A stretch of 64,000 nt of DNA from Sphaerochaetaceae bacterium (GCA_028532765.1 JAQQAR010000015.1:62001-126000), one strand, 5' to 3'. Counted from the stretch's first letter, positions 34,733 to 42,235 are shown. Program-made: numbers and translations. Notes: a model not told the origin generated them from the sequence alone.

Positions 34733-35956
34733 ATGCGTTTTACCTATGAATGTTGTGACTGCGGTGCAGTCTATGAGACGGATGAGGTATTCTACCAATG
34801 CCCTACCTGTGCCAAAGAGAATGATGGCACCTCATTTCCCAAAGGGAATGTAATCGTCAAATTGAATAAGGAAGATGTACAGAAACTTGCAAAGCAGGAC
34901 CATGTCTCTATGTATGATTTCTTCCCCTACCCGGTCCCTGACAAGGATGTCTATCCAGTTGGAGGAACTCCTGTCGCAAAACCAAAACGGCTTGCTACCA
35001 AGTACGGACTGAAGAACCTGGTCTGCAAACTGGACAGTGCACTGCCTTCAGGGTCTTTCAAGGATCGTGCGAGTCAGCTGATCGCTGCTCAGGCATTGTA
35101 TCACAACCAGCATAAGATAGCCTTGGCGTCCACGGGGAATGCGGGAGCTGCGATGAGTTGCGCTGGGGCTGCTTACGGCCTTGAGATTGTGCTTTTTGTA
35201 CCAGCAACTGCTCCGGTCAATAAGTTGATGCAGAGTGTGTTGTATGGAGCAACTGTTGTTCCGGTAAAGGGCAGTTATGATGATGCTTTTGCACTCTCCA
35301 TCGCTTATACCGATGAGTTCGGAGGGATCAACAGGAATACTGCTTACAACCCTATGACCATCGAGGGAAAGAAGAGTGTTTCCATTGAGCTGTTTGAGCA
35401 ACTGGGACGCAAGGTGCCTGACGTGGTATATGTGCCTGTTGGTGATGGTTGTATTTTCGCTGGTGTTTATAAGGGCTTCTATGACCTGAAGGAAGCTGGT
35501 TTGATCGAGAAAGTCCCTCAACTTGTTTGTGCACAGAGCAAGCAGAGTAATGCGATCAGCACCGCTTGGAAGAGCGGTGATTTCACCAACCTTCCGAAGG
35601 CTACCACCCGTGCTGATTCAATCAGTGTAGAGAGCCCTGCCAACGGCAGAATGGCGGTAAGGTACATTAACGAGAGTAATGGCTGGGCAACAGAGGTAGA
35701 CGACCAAGCAATCCTCGATGCACAGCTTGAGCTTGCCAAGGAAGCAGGAATTTTTGTAGAACCTGCTGCTGCTTGTGCTTGGGCAGCGCTTAGAGCTGAT
35801 AGCGAAATGCTTAGAGAGAAGTTTGGTGAGGATGTTGAGGTTTGCTGCTTGCTTACCGGTACAGGCTTCAAGGATATGGCTGTTTTTGAGGGTAAAGTCT
35901 CCATTCCAGAGGCAATCGAGAACAGCAAAGAGGCGGTCAGAAATCGTTTCAAGTAA
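34733..35956 (+). CDS. Threonine synthase-like PLP enzyme
   Basis: A 407-residue fold-type II PLP enzyme of the threonine synthase family. The N-terminus has a small zinc-ribbon-like set of cysteines (Cys 7, 8 and 10, then 23 and 26). The PLP Lys is Lys110 in PSGSFKDRA, STGNAGAAMSCAGAA binds substrate, and VPVGDGCIFAGVYKG is the phosphate loop. It could be the genuine threonine synthase (O-phosphohomoserine to threonine); no thrA or thrB is next to it, and its place beside purine genes leaves room for a different amino-acid lyase role. GAGGAGG precedes the ATG. Confidence 0.82.
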   Translation: MRFTYECCDCGAVYETDEVFYQCPTCAKENDGTSFPKGNVIVKLNKEDVQKLAKQDHVSMYDFFPYPVPDKDVYPVGGTPVAKPKRLATKYGLKNLVCKLDSALPSGSFKDRASQLIAAQALYHNQHKIALASTGNAGAAMSCAGAAYGLEIVLFVPATAPVNKLMQSVLYGATVVPVKGSYDDAFALSIAYTDEFGGINRNTAYNPMTIEGKKSVSIELFEQLGRKVPDVVYVPVGDGCIFAGVYKGFYDLKEAGLIEKVPQLVCAQSKQSNAISTAWKSGDFTNLPKATTRADSISVESPANGRMAVRYINESNGWATEVDDQAILDAQLELAKEAGIFVEPAAACAWAALRADSEMLREKFGEDVEVCCLLTGTGFKDMAVFEGKVSIPEAIENSKEAVRNRFK

Positions 35957-35970
35957 AAAAACAGAAGAAA

Positions 35971-36003
35971 GCGGTGCCAAAAGGCACCGCAATCTTCTTT
36001 CTC
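35971..36003 (+). terminator. Terminator after threonine synthase-like gene
   Basis: GCGGTGCC and GGCACCGC form a perfect 8-bp stem with an AAAA loop, followed by the T-rich AATCTTCTTTCTCC. Confidence 0.85.
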
Positions 36004-36005
36004 CT

Positions 36006-36034
36006 TTGACAAAATTGCCCGCTTACAGTACCTT
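36006..36034 (+). promoter_or_regulatory. Possible promoter of coiled-coil membrane protein
   Basis: A perfect -35 TTGACA (36006-36011) followed after 17 bases by the weak -10 TACCTT (36029-36034), 25 bases before the ATG. Confidence 0.4.
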
Positions 36035-36058
36035 TTGTCCTGTGATGAGGAGATTCGC

Positions 36059-36532
36059 ATGGAAAGTTTTCTGATCGGTCTTGGAATCGGAGTAGTACTC
36101 GCCATTGTCCTCGTGGTTACCATGTCTGTTAAACGGCATAAGGAGATCCTTGCAGCAAACAAGGAAACCGAGCGGCTGAAGCGGATGCTGACTGACCGAA
36201 TGGACTTGGAAAGCGAAGGTCTGTCCAAGCTGAAAGAACAAAACGAAGAGCTGAAGAAGCAGAATGAGAACCTGCGCATCACGATGAACACATACTCACA
36301 AAAACCAGGCAGGAAGGAACTCGCTCGTCTGCAGGTCTACCAACTTGCTGTCGATCGACTGACGATCAATAGTCCTGGCTTTGGTGCCGCCTGGCAGGCA
36401 GCACTCAAGGAGAGTGAAGATGAGTTCCAGAAGACCTATGTCGGGGTACAGCCGTTTATCAAGCGTCTGATACCGATTAAGACAGAGGCAAATGTCCTCC
36501 CCCGTACGGTTGATACAGAGGAAGATAAGTAA
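36059..36532 (+). CDS. Small membrane-anchored coiled-coil protein
   Basis: A 157-residue protein of unknown function. Residues 3-25 (FLIGLGIGVVLAIVLVVTM) form one membrane anchor; residues about 30-85 are a charged heptad-like coiled coil (KETERLKRM, LKEQNEELKKQNENLR), and the last third is a compact soluble part. The overall plan recalls E. coli YhcB (ZapG), an envelope-growth protein, but I see no specific signature, so this is only a resemblance. The ATG at 36059 has GAGGAG ahead. tRNA-Leu follows directly. Confidence 0.75.
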   Translation: MESFLIGLGIGVVLAIVLVVTMSVKRHKEILAANKETERLKRMLTDRMDLESEGLSKLKEQNEELKKQNENLRITMNTYSQKPGRKELARLQVYQLAVDRLTINSPGFGAAWQAALKESEDEFQKTYVGVQPFIKRLIPIKTEANVLPRTVDTEEDK

Positions 36533-36541
36533 TTAACACCA

Positions 36542-36625
36542 GCCGAAATGGTGGAATTGGTAGACACAAGGGACTTAAAATCCCTTGACCTTATGGTCGT
36601 GCGGGTTCAAGTCCCGCTTTCGGCA
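36542..36625 (+). tRNA. tRNA-Leu (UAA)
   Basis: An 84-base tRNA: acceptor arms GCCGAAA and TTTCGGC with discriminator A, D-arm with GGTAGACA, anticodon stem AGGGA/TCCCT around CTTAAAA (anticodon TAA at 36576-36578), a long variable arm typical of class II tRNA-Leu, and T-arm GCGGGTTCAAGTCCCGC. The CCA end is not encoded. Confidence 0.97.
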
Positions 36626-36722
36626 TTATTTTATTATATTGTATTTACTTACAATCCTCCCAATACGTTACTTTATCAAAAACCCACTATACAGTTCCCA
36701 ATGAATTAACATTTACGTTTTT

Positions 36723-36749
36723 TAATCTACGCAAATTCTGCGGAGATTA
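36723..36749. repeat. 27-bp palindromic repeat, copy 1
   Basis: An imperfect palindrome with arms TAATCTACGCAA and CTGCGGAGATTA. It is a near copy of the element at 36757, with a 34-base period, in an AT-rich non-coding area downstream of tRNA-Leu. Confidence 0.7.
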
Positions 36750-36756
36750 GGGTAGT

Positions 36757-36783
36757 TAATCTACGCAAATATTGCGTAGATTA
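36757..36783. repeat. 27-bp palindromic repeat, copy 2
   Basis: A perfect 12-bp inverted repeat, TAATCTACGCAA and TTGCGTAGATTA, around ATA. No T tract beyond the arm, so an operator-like or mobile-element-end function is more likely than a terminator; no gene follows that it could serve. Confidence 0.75.
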
Positions 36784-36860
36784 TTTCTAACACTCCACCA
36801 CATATACAATGAGGGAAGGACACCAATTCAAGATTTCTCCCACTAGCACTTCAAGCAAGC

Positions 36861-36899
36861 CAAGGTAAGAACACGACTAACGTGTTCTTACCTTGTTTT
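36861..36899. terminator. Perfect 15-bp hairpin beside CRISPR remnant
   Basis: CAAGGTAAGAACACG pairs perfectly with CGTGTTCTTACCTTG around ACTAA, followed on the plus strand by TTTT. It immediately borders the first CRISPR repeat. It can serve as a terminator or as a structured end of a repeat transcript. Confidence 0.6.
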
Positions 36900-36900
36900 G

Positions 36901-36996
36901 GGTCAATCCACGCACCTACATGAGGTGCGACCAAGCAATCAGGCGATAACAGGACAATGGGCCGGTTTCAATCCACGTATCCATTACAAATACGAC
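36901..36996 (-). CRISPR. Orphan type I-C-like repeat-spacer-repeat unit
   Basis: Two 31-base repeats (36901-36931 and 36966-36996) flank one 34-base spacer (36932-36965). Read on the minus strand each starts GTCG and carries CGTGGATTGA; the first-transcribed repeat (36996-36966) ends CGTGGATTGAAA, the other ends GATTGACC, as expected for a degenerate last repeat. The repeat at 36901 has the standard I-C stem GCACC/GGTGC; the other has a different stem, CGTAT/ATACG, still paired. Repeat and spacer lengths fit type I-C. No cas gene lies in the window. Confidence 0.75.
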
Positions 36997-37182
36997 TACT
37001 ATATGCCCAAAATATTGCAGCAGAAATTATAGTATTGAGCAACCGCTTAACTCATTAGTAATATTACATATTGAATGTGTCATATAGTGTCACACTGGAA
37101 GAAAATTATTTATTTTTTGTCAAGAATCCCTTTATCATACTAATCACTTGACCCTACTCCAAACCTAAGTCAAGCTCATCCC
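36997..37182 (-). other. AT-rich stretch, possible CRISPR leader
   Basis: About 185 AT-rich bases between the leader-side repeat and the next gene, without an open gene. Its place, on the upstream side of the array in minus-strand reading, is where a leader with the array promoter would be. It must also hold the rightward promoter of the gene at 37183. Confidence 0.4.
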
Positions 37183-38223
37183 ATGGACAGAAATGTTTTT
37201 GGATTACACGCAGATCAGCTCCAGGCTATTGAGGATTTTCTGCGATTAACAAATTTCGGCAGTGACCATACACAACGGGTTGCTGACCTCTCTACCTCTA
37301 TCTCAAACAGAGATACCAGCAAGACAGCAACCCTGCTTAACGATGCATTACAAAGCTTTGGCGCACTCTATCCACTTGCACTTATTCTTGAGGTAGAAGA
37401 TACGGTCAAATCAGTATATGCCGATGCTGGAATAGACGACGCTGTCAGGGATGCGACTTTGCGTGACGTTCGTCTTTGGGTAGACCAGTACGCATCCCAA
37501 CATAATGGAGCTATTGGATTAGACCGACTGTTCTGGATCAGCAGGCATCTTTGTACAAATATCCTCCGCCTGGGTCGGTTACAGTTTGAGCCTAAGACAT
37601 TTGATTATCCCTATCAGATCTTCAAAGACTCAAATGATGATACGATGATTATCGTTGCGGGCGGAGGACTCTCCTGTGACAGGGATGGGTATCTTACTGG
37701 GGATCAGAATGCAGCGTTTTATACCTCATTCCAGGATGAAACCAGTCAGATATCTGGTCACTTGGTTAATACCACACTAGGCACGATTGATAGACAAACT
37801 ACACAACTACCTTTACAAAGGTTTGGTCTCGTAACAGATAGTGAGACATTAGTACTACATCTACACATACCCTCCGGCAGTCCTCTCACCCCGTCATTTG
37901 TTGACGAATCACTATCAATGGCAAAGATATATTTTCCATCAATTTCCTTTGTTGTTTGTTCCTCTTGGCTCCTTGACCCTGCCTTGGAATTGGTGGCAAA
38001 CCAAGAGAGCAACACCAGAGCGTTCATGCATCGATTCAGGAAATTCCCCGTAATGCATGGCGTGCCTCAGATCTATGAACGGGTCTTCGGCTTTGGAATG
38101 GTTGAAGATGATGTTCTTTCTTTCGGGGCAACCACCAGCTTACAGAGGAAGGTGCAACAAGCTCTAAAAAATGGGGTTAAGTTTCATACCATGGGTGGAT
38201 ATTTAACAAATCTCTCTAATTAA
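37183..38223 (+). CDS. Acyltransferase-like protein (GNAT_C type)
   Basis: A 346-residue soluble protein without signal peptide. It resembles two-domain proteins annotated as acyltransferases with an N-terminal helical domain and a C-terminal GNAT-like domain (PF18082/PF18164 type): helical residues 1-140, then a beta-rich half with HLHIPSGSPLTP, ICSSWLLDP-like FVVCSSWLLDPAL and FGFGMVEDD. Substrate and biological role are unknown. No ribosome site is evident at the ATG. It converges on the FAD/Fe-S gene with an 8-base overlap. Confidence concerns existence more than function. Confidence 0.65.
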   Translation: MDRNVFGLHADQLQAIEDFLRLTNFGSDHTQRVADLSTSISNRDTSKTATLLNDALQSFGALYPLALILEVEDTVKSVYADAGIDDAVRDATLRDVRLWVDQYASQHNGAIGLDRLFWISRHLCTNILRLGRLQFEPKTFDYPYQIFKDSNDDTMIIVAGGGLSCDRDGYLTGDQNAAFYTSFQDETSQISGHLVNTTLGTIDRQTTQLPLQRFGLVTDSETLVLHLHIPSGSPLTPSFVDESLSMAKIYFPSISFVVCSSWLLDPALELVANQESNTRAFMHRFRKFPVMHGVPQIYERVFGFGMVEDDVLSFGATTSLQRKVQQALKNGVKFHTMGGYLTNLSN

Positions 38224-40039
38224 TCGTTTTCAAATAAGAGCACACCCGCTCAATCTCTACAGCCTCTTCCCTGATACAGGAAGACTCAAGGATTTTATAG
38301 GTGTCCATTGTTGCTGATTCAAGTAGTCTCTTTGCACCCTTGTAGTTTCCCACTGTTACCCTTCGCATAATCCCTGGTACATCCAAGTCTGTTCCCTCAG
38401 AGCAGGATGGATGCTCGCAGTAGAGACAATGTCGGGCTGCAAAACGGATTTTGCGTAGCTCTTTTGAGTCTTCTGCAAAAAGCAGGTCCTTCGTAAAGGG
38501 AGGGTCGATGAGTCGCACATACGCTTTCCGTGTCTTATCGTAGACAAAGGGTTCAAGAGAGCGCTGTTTCAACACCGCATTAGCTGCAGCGATACCACTG
38601 GTTGTTACAGTAGGTGTTCCGGTTCCCATGACCGTGGACTCACCACAGCAGAAGAGATTCGAAAACTCTGTTTGTATATGGAGCCGCTTGAACATGTGGT
38701 TTCCAAGCATCTGTTTTGGACCGGCTACCGCTCCCCCATTTTTAAGAGTGTACCGCTCGATTGTCTTAGGTGTGGCAAGTTCAACATGCCTTACATGATT
38801 CCTTATCTCTGGCCAACGCTTTTCCAGGACGGTGAGCAGACGGTTGATCTCCTCTTCTTTCCGTTGCTTATAGGAGTCTTCATCAAGTAGGGACCAATCG
38901 GCAAACGATGGGCCGATTGCCATCACCACATGAGCATCCTCAGGGCAGATGGACTTGTCATCAACACTCGGGATGTAGGCAGTAACTTCTGCCTCATCCA
39001 ACGCATCAATGTTCCCGATCAGCATCTCTACAGCAATAGTCCCTTCATCGATGGCTTTCTTATCTACCAATAGATACAAGGCAACACTTGGGTAGGTAGG
39101 CACCTGATTGCTTGCCCAACTTCTCCTCTCTACTGTAGTGGATTCTTTTGGCAGCAATTTTTCATATAAGTTCCATACTGTACCGCTATAAATTACTTGA
39201 TCTGCTGTCAGTTCACTTCCATTTGAAAGAGTAACCCCAGTTATTCGGTTCTCTGCTGTGGTAAACGCAATCACCTCTGTCTTGTTGATCATCGTCCCCC
39301 CATGATCCTCGATGACCTTCTCCAGTTTTCCAGTCAGGAAGAGTGTGGACCCAGCAGGATAATAACTACCCCCGACATGGTTATCAACAAACATGACTGA
39401 GGAAAGGATTGCAGGGGACTCTGCTACCGTGGTGTAGCAGTACGTACTGGTGAGCTTGTCGAAAAAGTTGAAAATCCTTGGATCTGAGAAATACTTGGAG
39501 AGCAATGATCTTGCACTTTTATTCAAGTATGAAAGAAACCGGATGTAAGAAACAGGATGGTGACGCATAGACTCAAGCGCAGCTTTCCTGTCAACCTCAT
39601 CAGGGGTGGTGTAAGAAGGATTTTCCACCATCACATGAGTATAGAGTTTCTCCATATCATGGTAAAACCTTCTTAGGTTCTGTTCCTCATCAGGAAAAAG
39701 AGGGACAAGCTCTTCAATGAACTGTTCAATGTTGGGGAAGAACCTCACCTTGGTATCGTCAAAATGGATACAATAAAGCAACTCATGCTGAATGATATCT
39801 ATGGGTTCTTCCAGGCAGCTAAAAAGAAATCGGTGGGCATTGAACCCCTTCTCGCCCCAACCAAAAAGCATGGAGGAGCCTTGGTCGAAGAGCGTATCAT
39901 CACGACGGAAAGCACCACAGCTCCCTCCAGGATGGGTTGCCTTATCAACAACAGCAACCTTCACACCCCGCTTTGCGAGCAAGGCAGCAGCACTCAATCC
40001 ACTGAGGCCACCCCCAACTATCAGTACCTCAAAGTTCAT
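38216..40039 (-). CDS. Phytoene-desaturase-like FAD protein with C-terminal Fe-S motif
   Basis: A 607-residue FAD oxidoreductase. Residues 4-30 give VLIVGGGLSGLSAAALLAKRG, and GSCGAFRRDDTLFDQGSSML follows the CrtI/retinol-saturase pattern; CGESTVMGTGTPTVTTSGIAAANAV closes the FAD site near residue 490. The last 75 residues are unusual: ARHCLYCEHPSC, then DVPGIMRRVTVGNYKGAKRLL, resembling half of the Fe-S domain of glutamate synthase small subunit and dihydropyrimidine dehydrogenase. GGAGGGG precedes the ATG at 40039. The gene follows a flavodoxin by 10 bases, suggesting an electron-transfer pair. Carotenoid synthesis is not implied; no crtB is near. Confidence 0.8.
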   Translation of the reverse strand: MNFEVLIVGGGLSGLSAAALLAKRGVKVAVVDKATHPGGSCGAFRRDDTLFDQGSSMLFGWGEKGFNAHRFLFSCLEEPIDIIQHELLYCIHFDDTKVRFFPNIEQFIEELVPLFPDEEQNLRRFYHDMEKLYTHVMVENPSYTTPDEVDRKAALESMRHHPVSYIRFLSYLNKSARSLLSKYFSDPRIFNFFDKLTSTYCYTTVAESPAILSSVMFVDNHVGGSYYPAGSTLFLTGKLEKVIEDHGGTMINKTEVIAFTTAENRITGVTLSNGSELTADQVIYSGTVWNLYEKLLPKESTTVERRSWASNQVPTYPSVALYLLVDKKAIDEGTIAVEMLIGNIDALDEAEVTAYIPSVDDKSICPEDAHVVMAIGPSFADWSLLDEDSYKQRKEEEINRLLTVLEKRWPEIRNHVRHVELATPKTIERYTLKNGGAVAGPKQMLGNHMFKRLHIQTEFSNLFCCGESTVMGTGTPTVTTSGIAAANAVLKQRSLEPFVYDKTRKAYVRLIDPPFTKDLLFAEDSKELRKIRFAARHCLYCEHPSCSEGTDLDVPGIMRRVTVGNYKGAKRLLESATMDTYKILESSCIREEAVEIERVCSYLKTIN

Positions 40040-40049
40040 GCACCCCTCC

Positions 40050-40550
40050 TTAAAAGGCTTTGCTATGCTCATGAACTATATTGCAGATTGACGCAATCTG
40101 CGCTTCATCACGCGCGGAGGTTTCTTCACTTGGATGTACAAATCGCTCCTCACCCAGGATAGATGCGCCTTTAGCGGTTTTTCGCATTCTTTGGAAGCAT
40201 CGCTTGGCTGGCCCTCCGCTACAAGTGGCAATGAAAAACACTCTCTTGGCAGTGAGATCTGTCTGCTTGAGAAAGGAGTACATGGGGGCGCTGGTGGTCT
40301 CTGCCCAGATAGGTGTACAGAGCAAAACCAGACCGTAGCTCTCAAGCTCAGGAACCGGAGGTTGTAATGCAACATTCCATTTGAGGCTGGCATCTCTTCC
40401 TGCTCGATAAAACTTAAGGAATCCTTTAGTAGGATATTTTCTTTTTGGATGAATCTGGAAAAGATCAGCACCCAATCTCTCGGAAAGCTGCTCTGCCAAA
40501 TACTTTGTATGACCTTCCAGTGAATAGAAAACAACTGCAATGGTATTCAT
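40050..40550 (-). CDS. Flavodoxin-family protein
   Basis: A 166-residue FMN-binding protein with the fold of flavodoxins and NADPH:quinone-type flavoproteins. AVVFYSLEGHTKYLAEQL (residues 4-21) is the phosphate-binding loop, LLCTPIWAETTSAPMYSFL is the first isoalloxazine loop and FFIATCSGGPAKRCFQRM the second. It contains an insertion IHPKRKYPTKGFLKF seen in larger flavodoxin-like proteins. It precedes the FAD/Fe-S gene by 10 bases and is the likely redox partner. The ATG at 40550 has no clear ribosome site. Confidence 0.85.
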   Translation of the reverse strand: MNTIAVVFYSLEGHTKYLAEQLSERLGADLFQIHPKRKYPTKGFLKFYRAGRDASLKWNVALQPPVPELESYGLVLLCTPIWAETTSAPMYSFLKQTDLTAKRVFFIATCSGGPAKRCFQRMRKTAKGASILGEERFVHPSEETSARDEAQIASICNIVHEHSKAF

Positions 40551-40602
40551 GTAGTGAGTGTACCACGAGTTATGCTGGCGGACCATGGGATATTTTACTA
40601 CC

Positions 40603-40631
40603 TTGCAACAATGTTTGGCCTACGTTATAAC
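40603..40631 (+). promoter_or_regulatory. tatD promoter, possibly leaderless
   Basis: TTGCAA (40603-40608) and TATAAC (40626-40631) with exact 17-base spacing. The predicted transcript start is about 40638, one base from the ATG at 40639, and there is no ribosome site. Confidence 0.55.
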
Positions 40632-40638
40632 AGAGCAT

Positions 40639-41427
40639 ATGCAGACACTACCCCTTCATATGATCGATTCACACTTCCATCTATTGTCCATCGAGCGAAA
40701 AGGCATCGAGGTTGATTCCCTTCTCAACACCATGCAGGAACACTTCATGGAAGGCATTGACATTGGACTCGAAGCTGATGACCTGACTGCGCGGGCTAAG
40801 CGCTTTGCGGGCTACCCCTTTGTGCATCTGAGTGGGGGGATAGGACCATGGGGGGTGAAAGAAGGAGAAAGGCCGGTGGAGAGTCAGCTGGAAACACTGC
40901 AGAAACAGCTCGATGAAACCAAAGCGGTGGCCATTGGTGAGATTGGGTTGGATAATCATTGGGACTATGGGACCAAAACTGCACAGGAAGGGCTGCTCCT
41001 CTCACAAATTGACATTGCAGAACGGAGGGCCCTCCCCGTAATCTTCCATAACCGTGAAGCAGACGAGCAGTTCATCACACTGCTGAGAAGCCGTGGCTTC
41101 TCCAGACAGGGTGTCTTTCACTGTTTCCAAGGGAGCGAGGAGCTTGCAAAGCTCGCAATCCATAAAGGATTCTTTCTCTCCTTCGCTGGGCCTTTAACCT
41201 ACAAGGCAAACAGGGCAATGCAAGAACTCTTTAAGCAGATGCCCCCAGAGCGTATTCTTCTGGAGACTGACAGCCCCTATCTCAGCCCGAATCCCATGAG
41301 AGGAAGAGTGAATACCCCCTTGCATATGGAGCATATCTACCGATTTGCGGCAGATTTGCGGGGTATTGAGCTAGCTGATCTGATTCAGCAAGTAAAAACC
41401 AACTTCCAATCCTTCCTTAGAGGCTGA
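40639..41427 (+). CDS. TatD-family metal-dependent hydrolase
   Basis: A 262-residue TIM-barrel metal hydrolase of the TatD/YcfH group, thought to act as DNA 3' exonuclease or deoxyribonuclease. The metal motif MIDSHFHLL follows the N-terminus, with GEIGLDNHWD (Glu), PVIFHNREAD (His), GVFHCFQGSEELA (His) and LETDSPYLSPNP (Asp). The start is at 40639 or the ATG at 40660; neither has a ribosome site, and a promoter placed just before 40639 suggests a leaderless message. It overlaps the convergent gene at 41417 by 11 bases. Confidence 0.9.
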   Translation: MQTLPLHMIDSHFHLLSIERKGIEVDSLLNTMQEHFMEGIDIGLEADDLTARAKRFAGYPFVHLSGGIGPWGVKEGERPVESQLETLQKQLDETKAVAIGEIGLDNHWDYGTKTAQEGLLLSQIDIAERRALPVIFHNREADEQFITLLRSRGFSRQGVFHCFQGSEELAKLAIHKGFFLSFAGPLTYKANRAMQELFKQMPPERILLETDSPYLSPNPMRGRVNTPLHMEHIYRFAADLRGIELADLIQQVKTNFQSFLRG

Positions 41428-42181
41428 TCATCCTCCACGTAAGTTCGTGGATCCCTTCTTCTCCTGACAACAAGTCCTTCATCCCAGCTACAAGATCTGG
41501 TACCAGTACCCCACTTTGCTGCTTTGGGGGGATCATGGACAGATACTCTGCAGGGACCACCCATTGCATGGAAGCATCCTGCAACAAGGGTATTGCCCAA
41601 GAGCCTAGAGAGGGAGCAACCACTGTTATCACCTGGCGTTCTTGCAGGGTGCGAGACATGCGCTCCGCAAATTGACTGTCAATTTCATCGTTCCCTTTGA
41701 TGAACACTAAATCACTGGGGAAATATTGAGAGAAACGTTCTACATCCTCATCCCCTACCAACGCAGTAAGCAGGTCAGGATACTCCAAGTGGTTGAGCAT
41801 GGTCTCATCATCAAAAAGCCAAAATCGTTGATAAGCACGAGCTTGGTCGGTGCTTCTGCCTTGTCCTACCAGATATGGAGGAATATCGGTGTTTTTCAGT
41901 ATTGAACTCACCAAAGGGGAAGCAATGACAAACAGGCTTCTCTCATCTACTTCATCAAACAACTTCCCAGGTTCCGTCGTAAGAGAAACTTCTTCAACCG
42001 TGAGGATATATCCTGATTGTAAAAGAGAAAAGAAGAGCTTGGGTCTCTGCACAGATAGCACAGTCTTACTGTAGGCTGTATCCACAAGAAAGGTTACCCG
42101 GGGCGAGAAGATAGAGAACACCAAGATTGTTGCAATGAGCAACAATACAAGAGACAAGGGCAACACAATCCTTCTATTCAT
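41417..42181 (-). CDS. Membrane-anchored periplasmic protein of unknown function
   Basis: A 254-residue protein I do not recognise. From the ATG at 42181 residues 3-27 (RRIVLPLSLVLLLIATILVF) are one membrane anchor or uncleaved signal, and the rest looks like a soluble extracytoplasmic alpha/beta domain: SLFVIASPLVSSIL, VFIKGNDEIDSQF and VVAPSLGSWAIPLL are strand-turn units like those of periplasmic-binding-protein folds. No catalytic motif is visible. It is divergent from fba and convergent with tatD. No good ribosome site is seen, and an upstream in-frame start at 42289 is possible but would prefix non-conserved-looking sequence. Confidence 0.7.
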   Translation of the reverse strand: MNRRIVLPLSLVLLLIATILVFSIFSPRVTFLVDTAYSKTVLSVQRPKLFFSLLQSGYILTVEEVSLTTEPGKLFDEVDERSLFVIASPLVSSILKNTDIPPYLVGQGRSTDQARAYQRFWLFDDETMLNHLEYPDLLTALVGDEDVERFSQYFPSDLVFIKGNDEIDSQFAERMSRTLQERQVITVVAPSLGSWAIPLLQDASMQWVVPAEYLSMIPPKQQSGVLVPDLVAGMKDLLSGEEGIHELTWRMISL

Positions 42182-42235
42182 GCCCGAAACTGTACCAATC
42201 GTGTTGCCTGCAGTCAAGAAACAAGTGGATACTGG

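Noticed and set aside
33944-34798. 284-codon leftward frame opposite the PLP enzyme
   Set aside because: Antisense shadow of a gene with clear PLP motifs and ribosome site.
38216-40039. Carotenoid biosynthesis gene (crtI)
   Set aside because: No phytoene synthase or other crt gene nearby and the C-terminal Fe-S-like part is foreign to CrtI.
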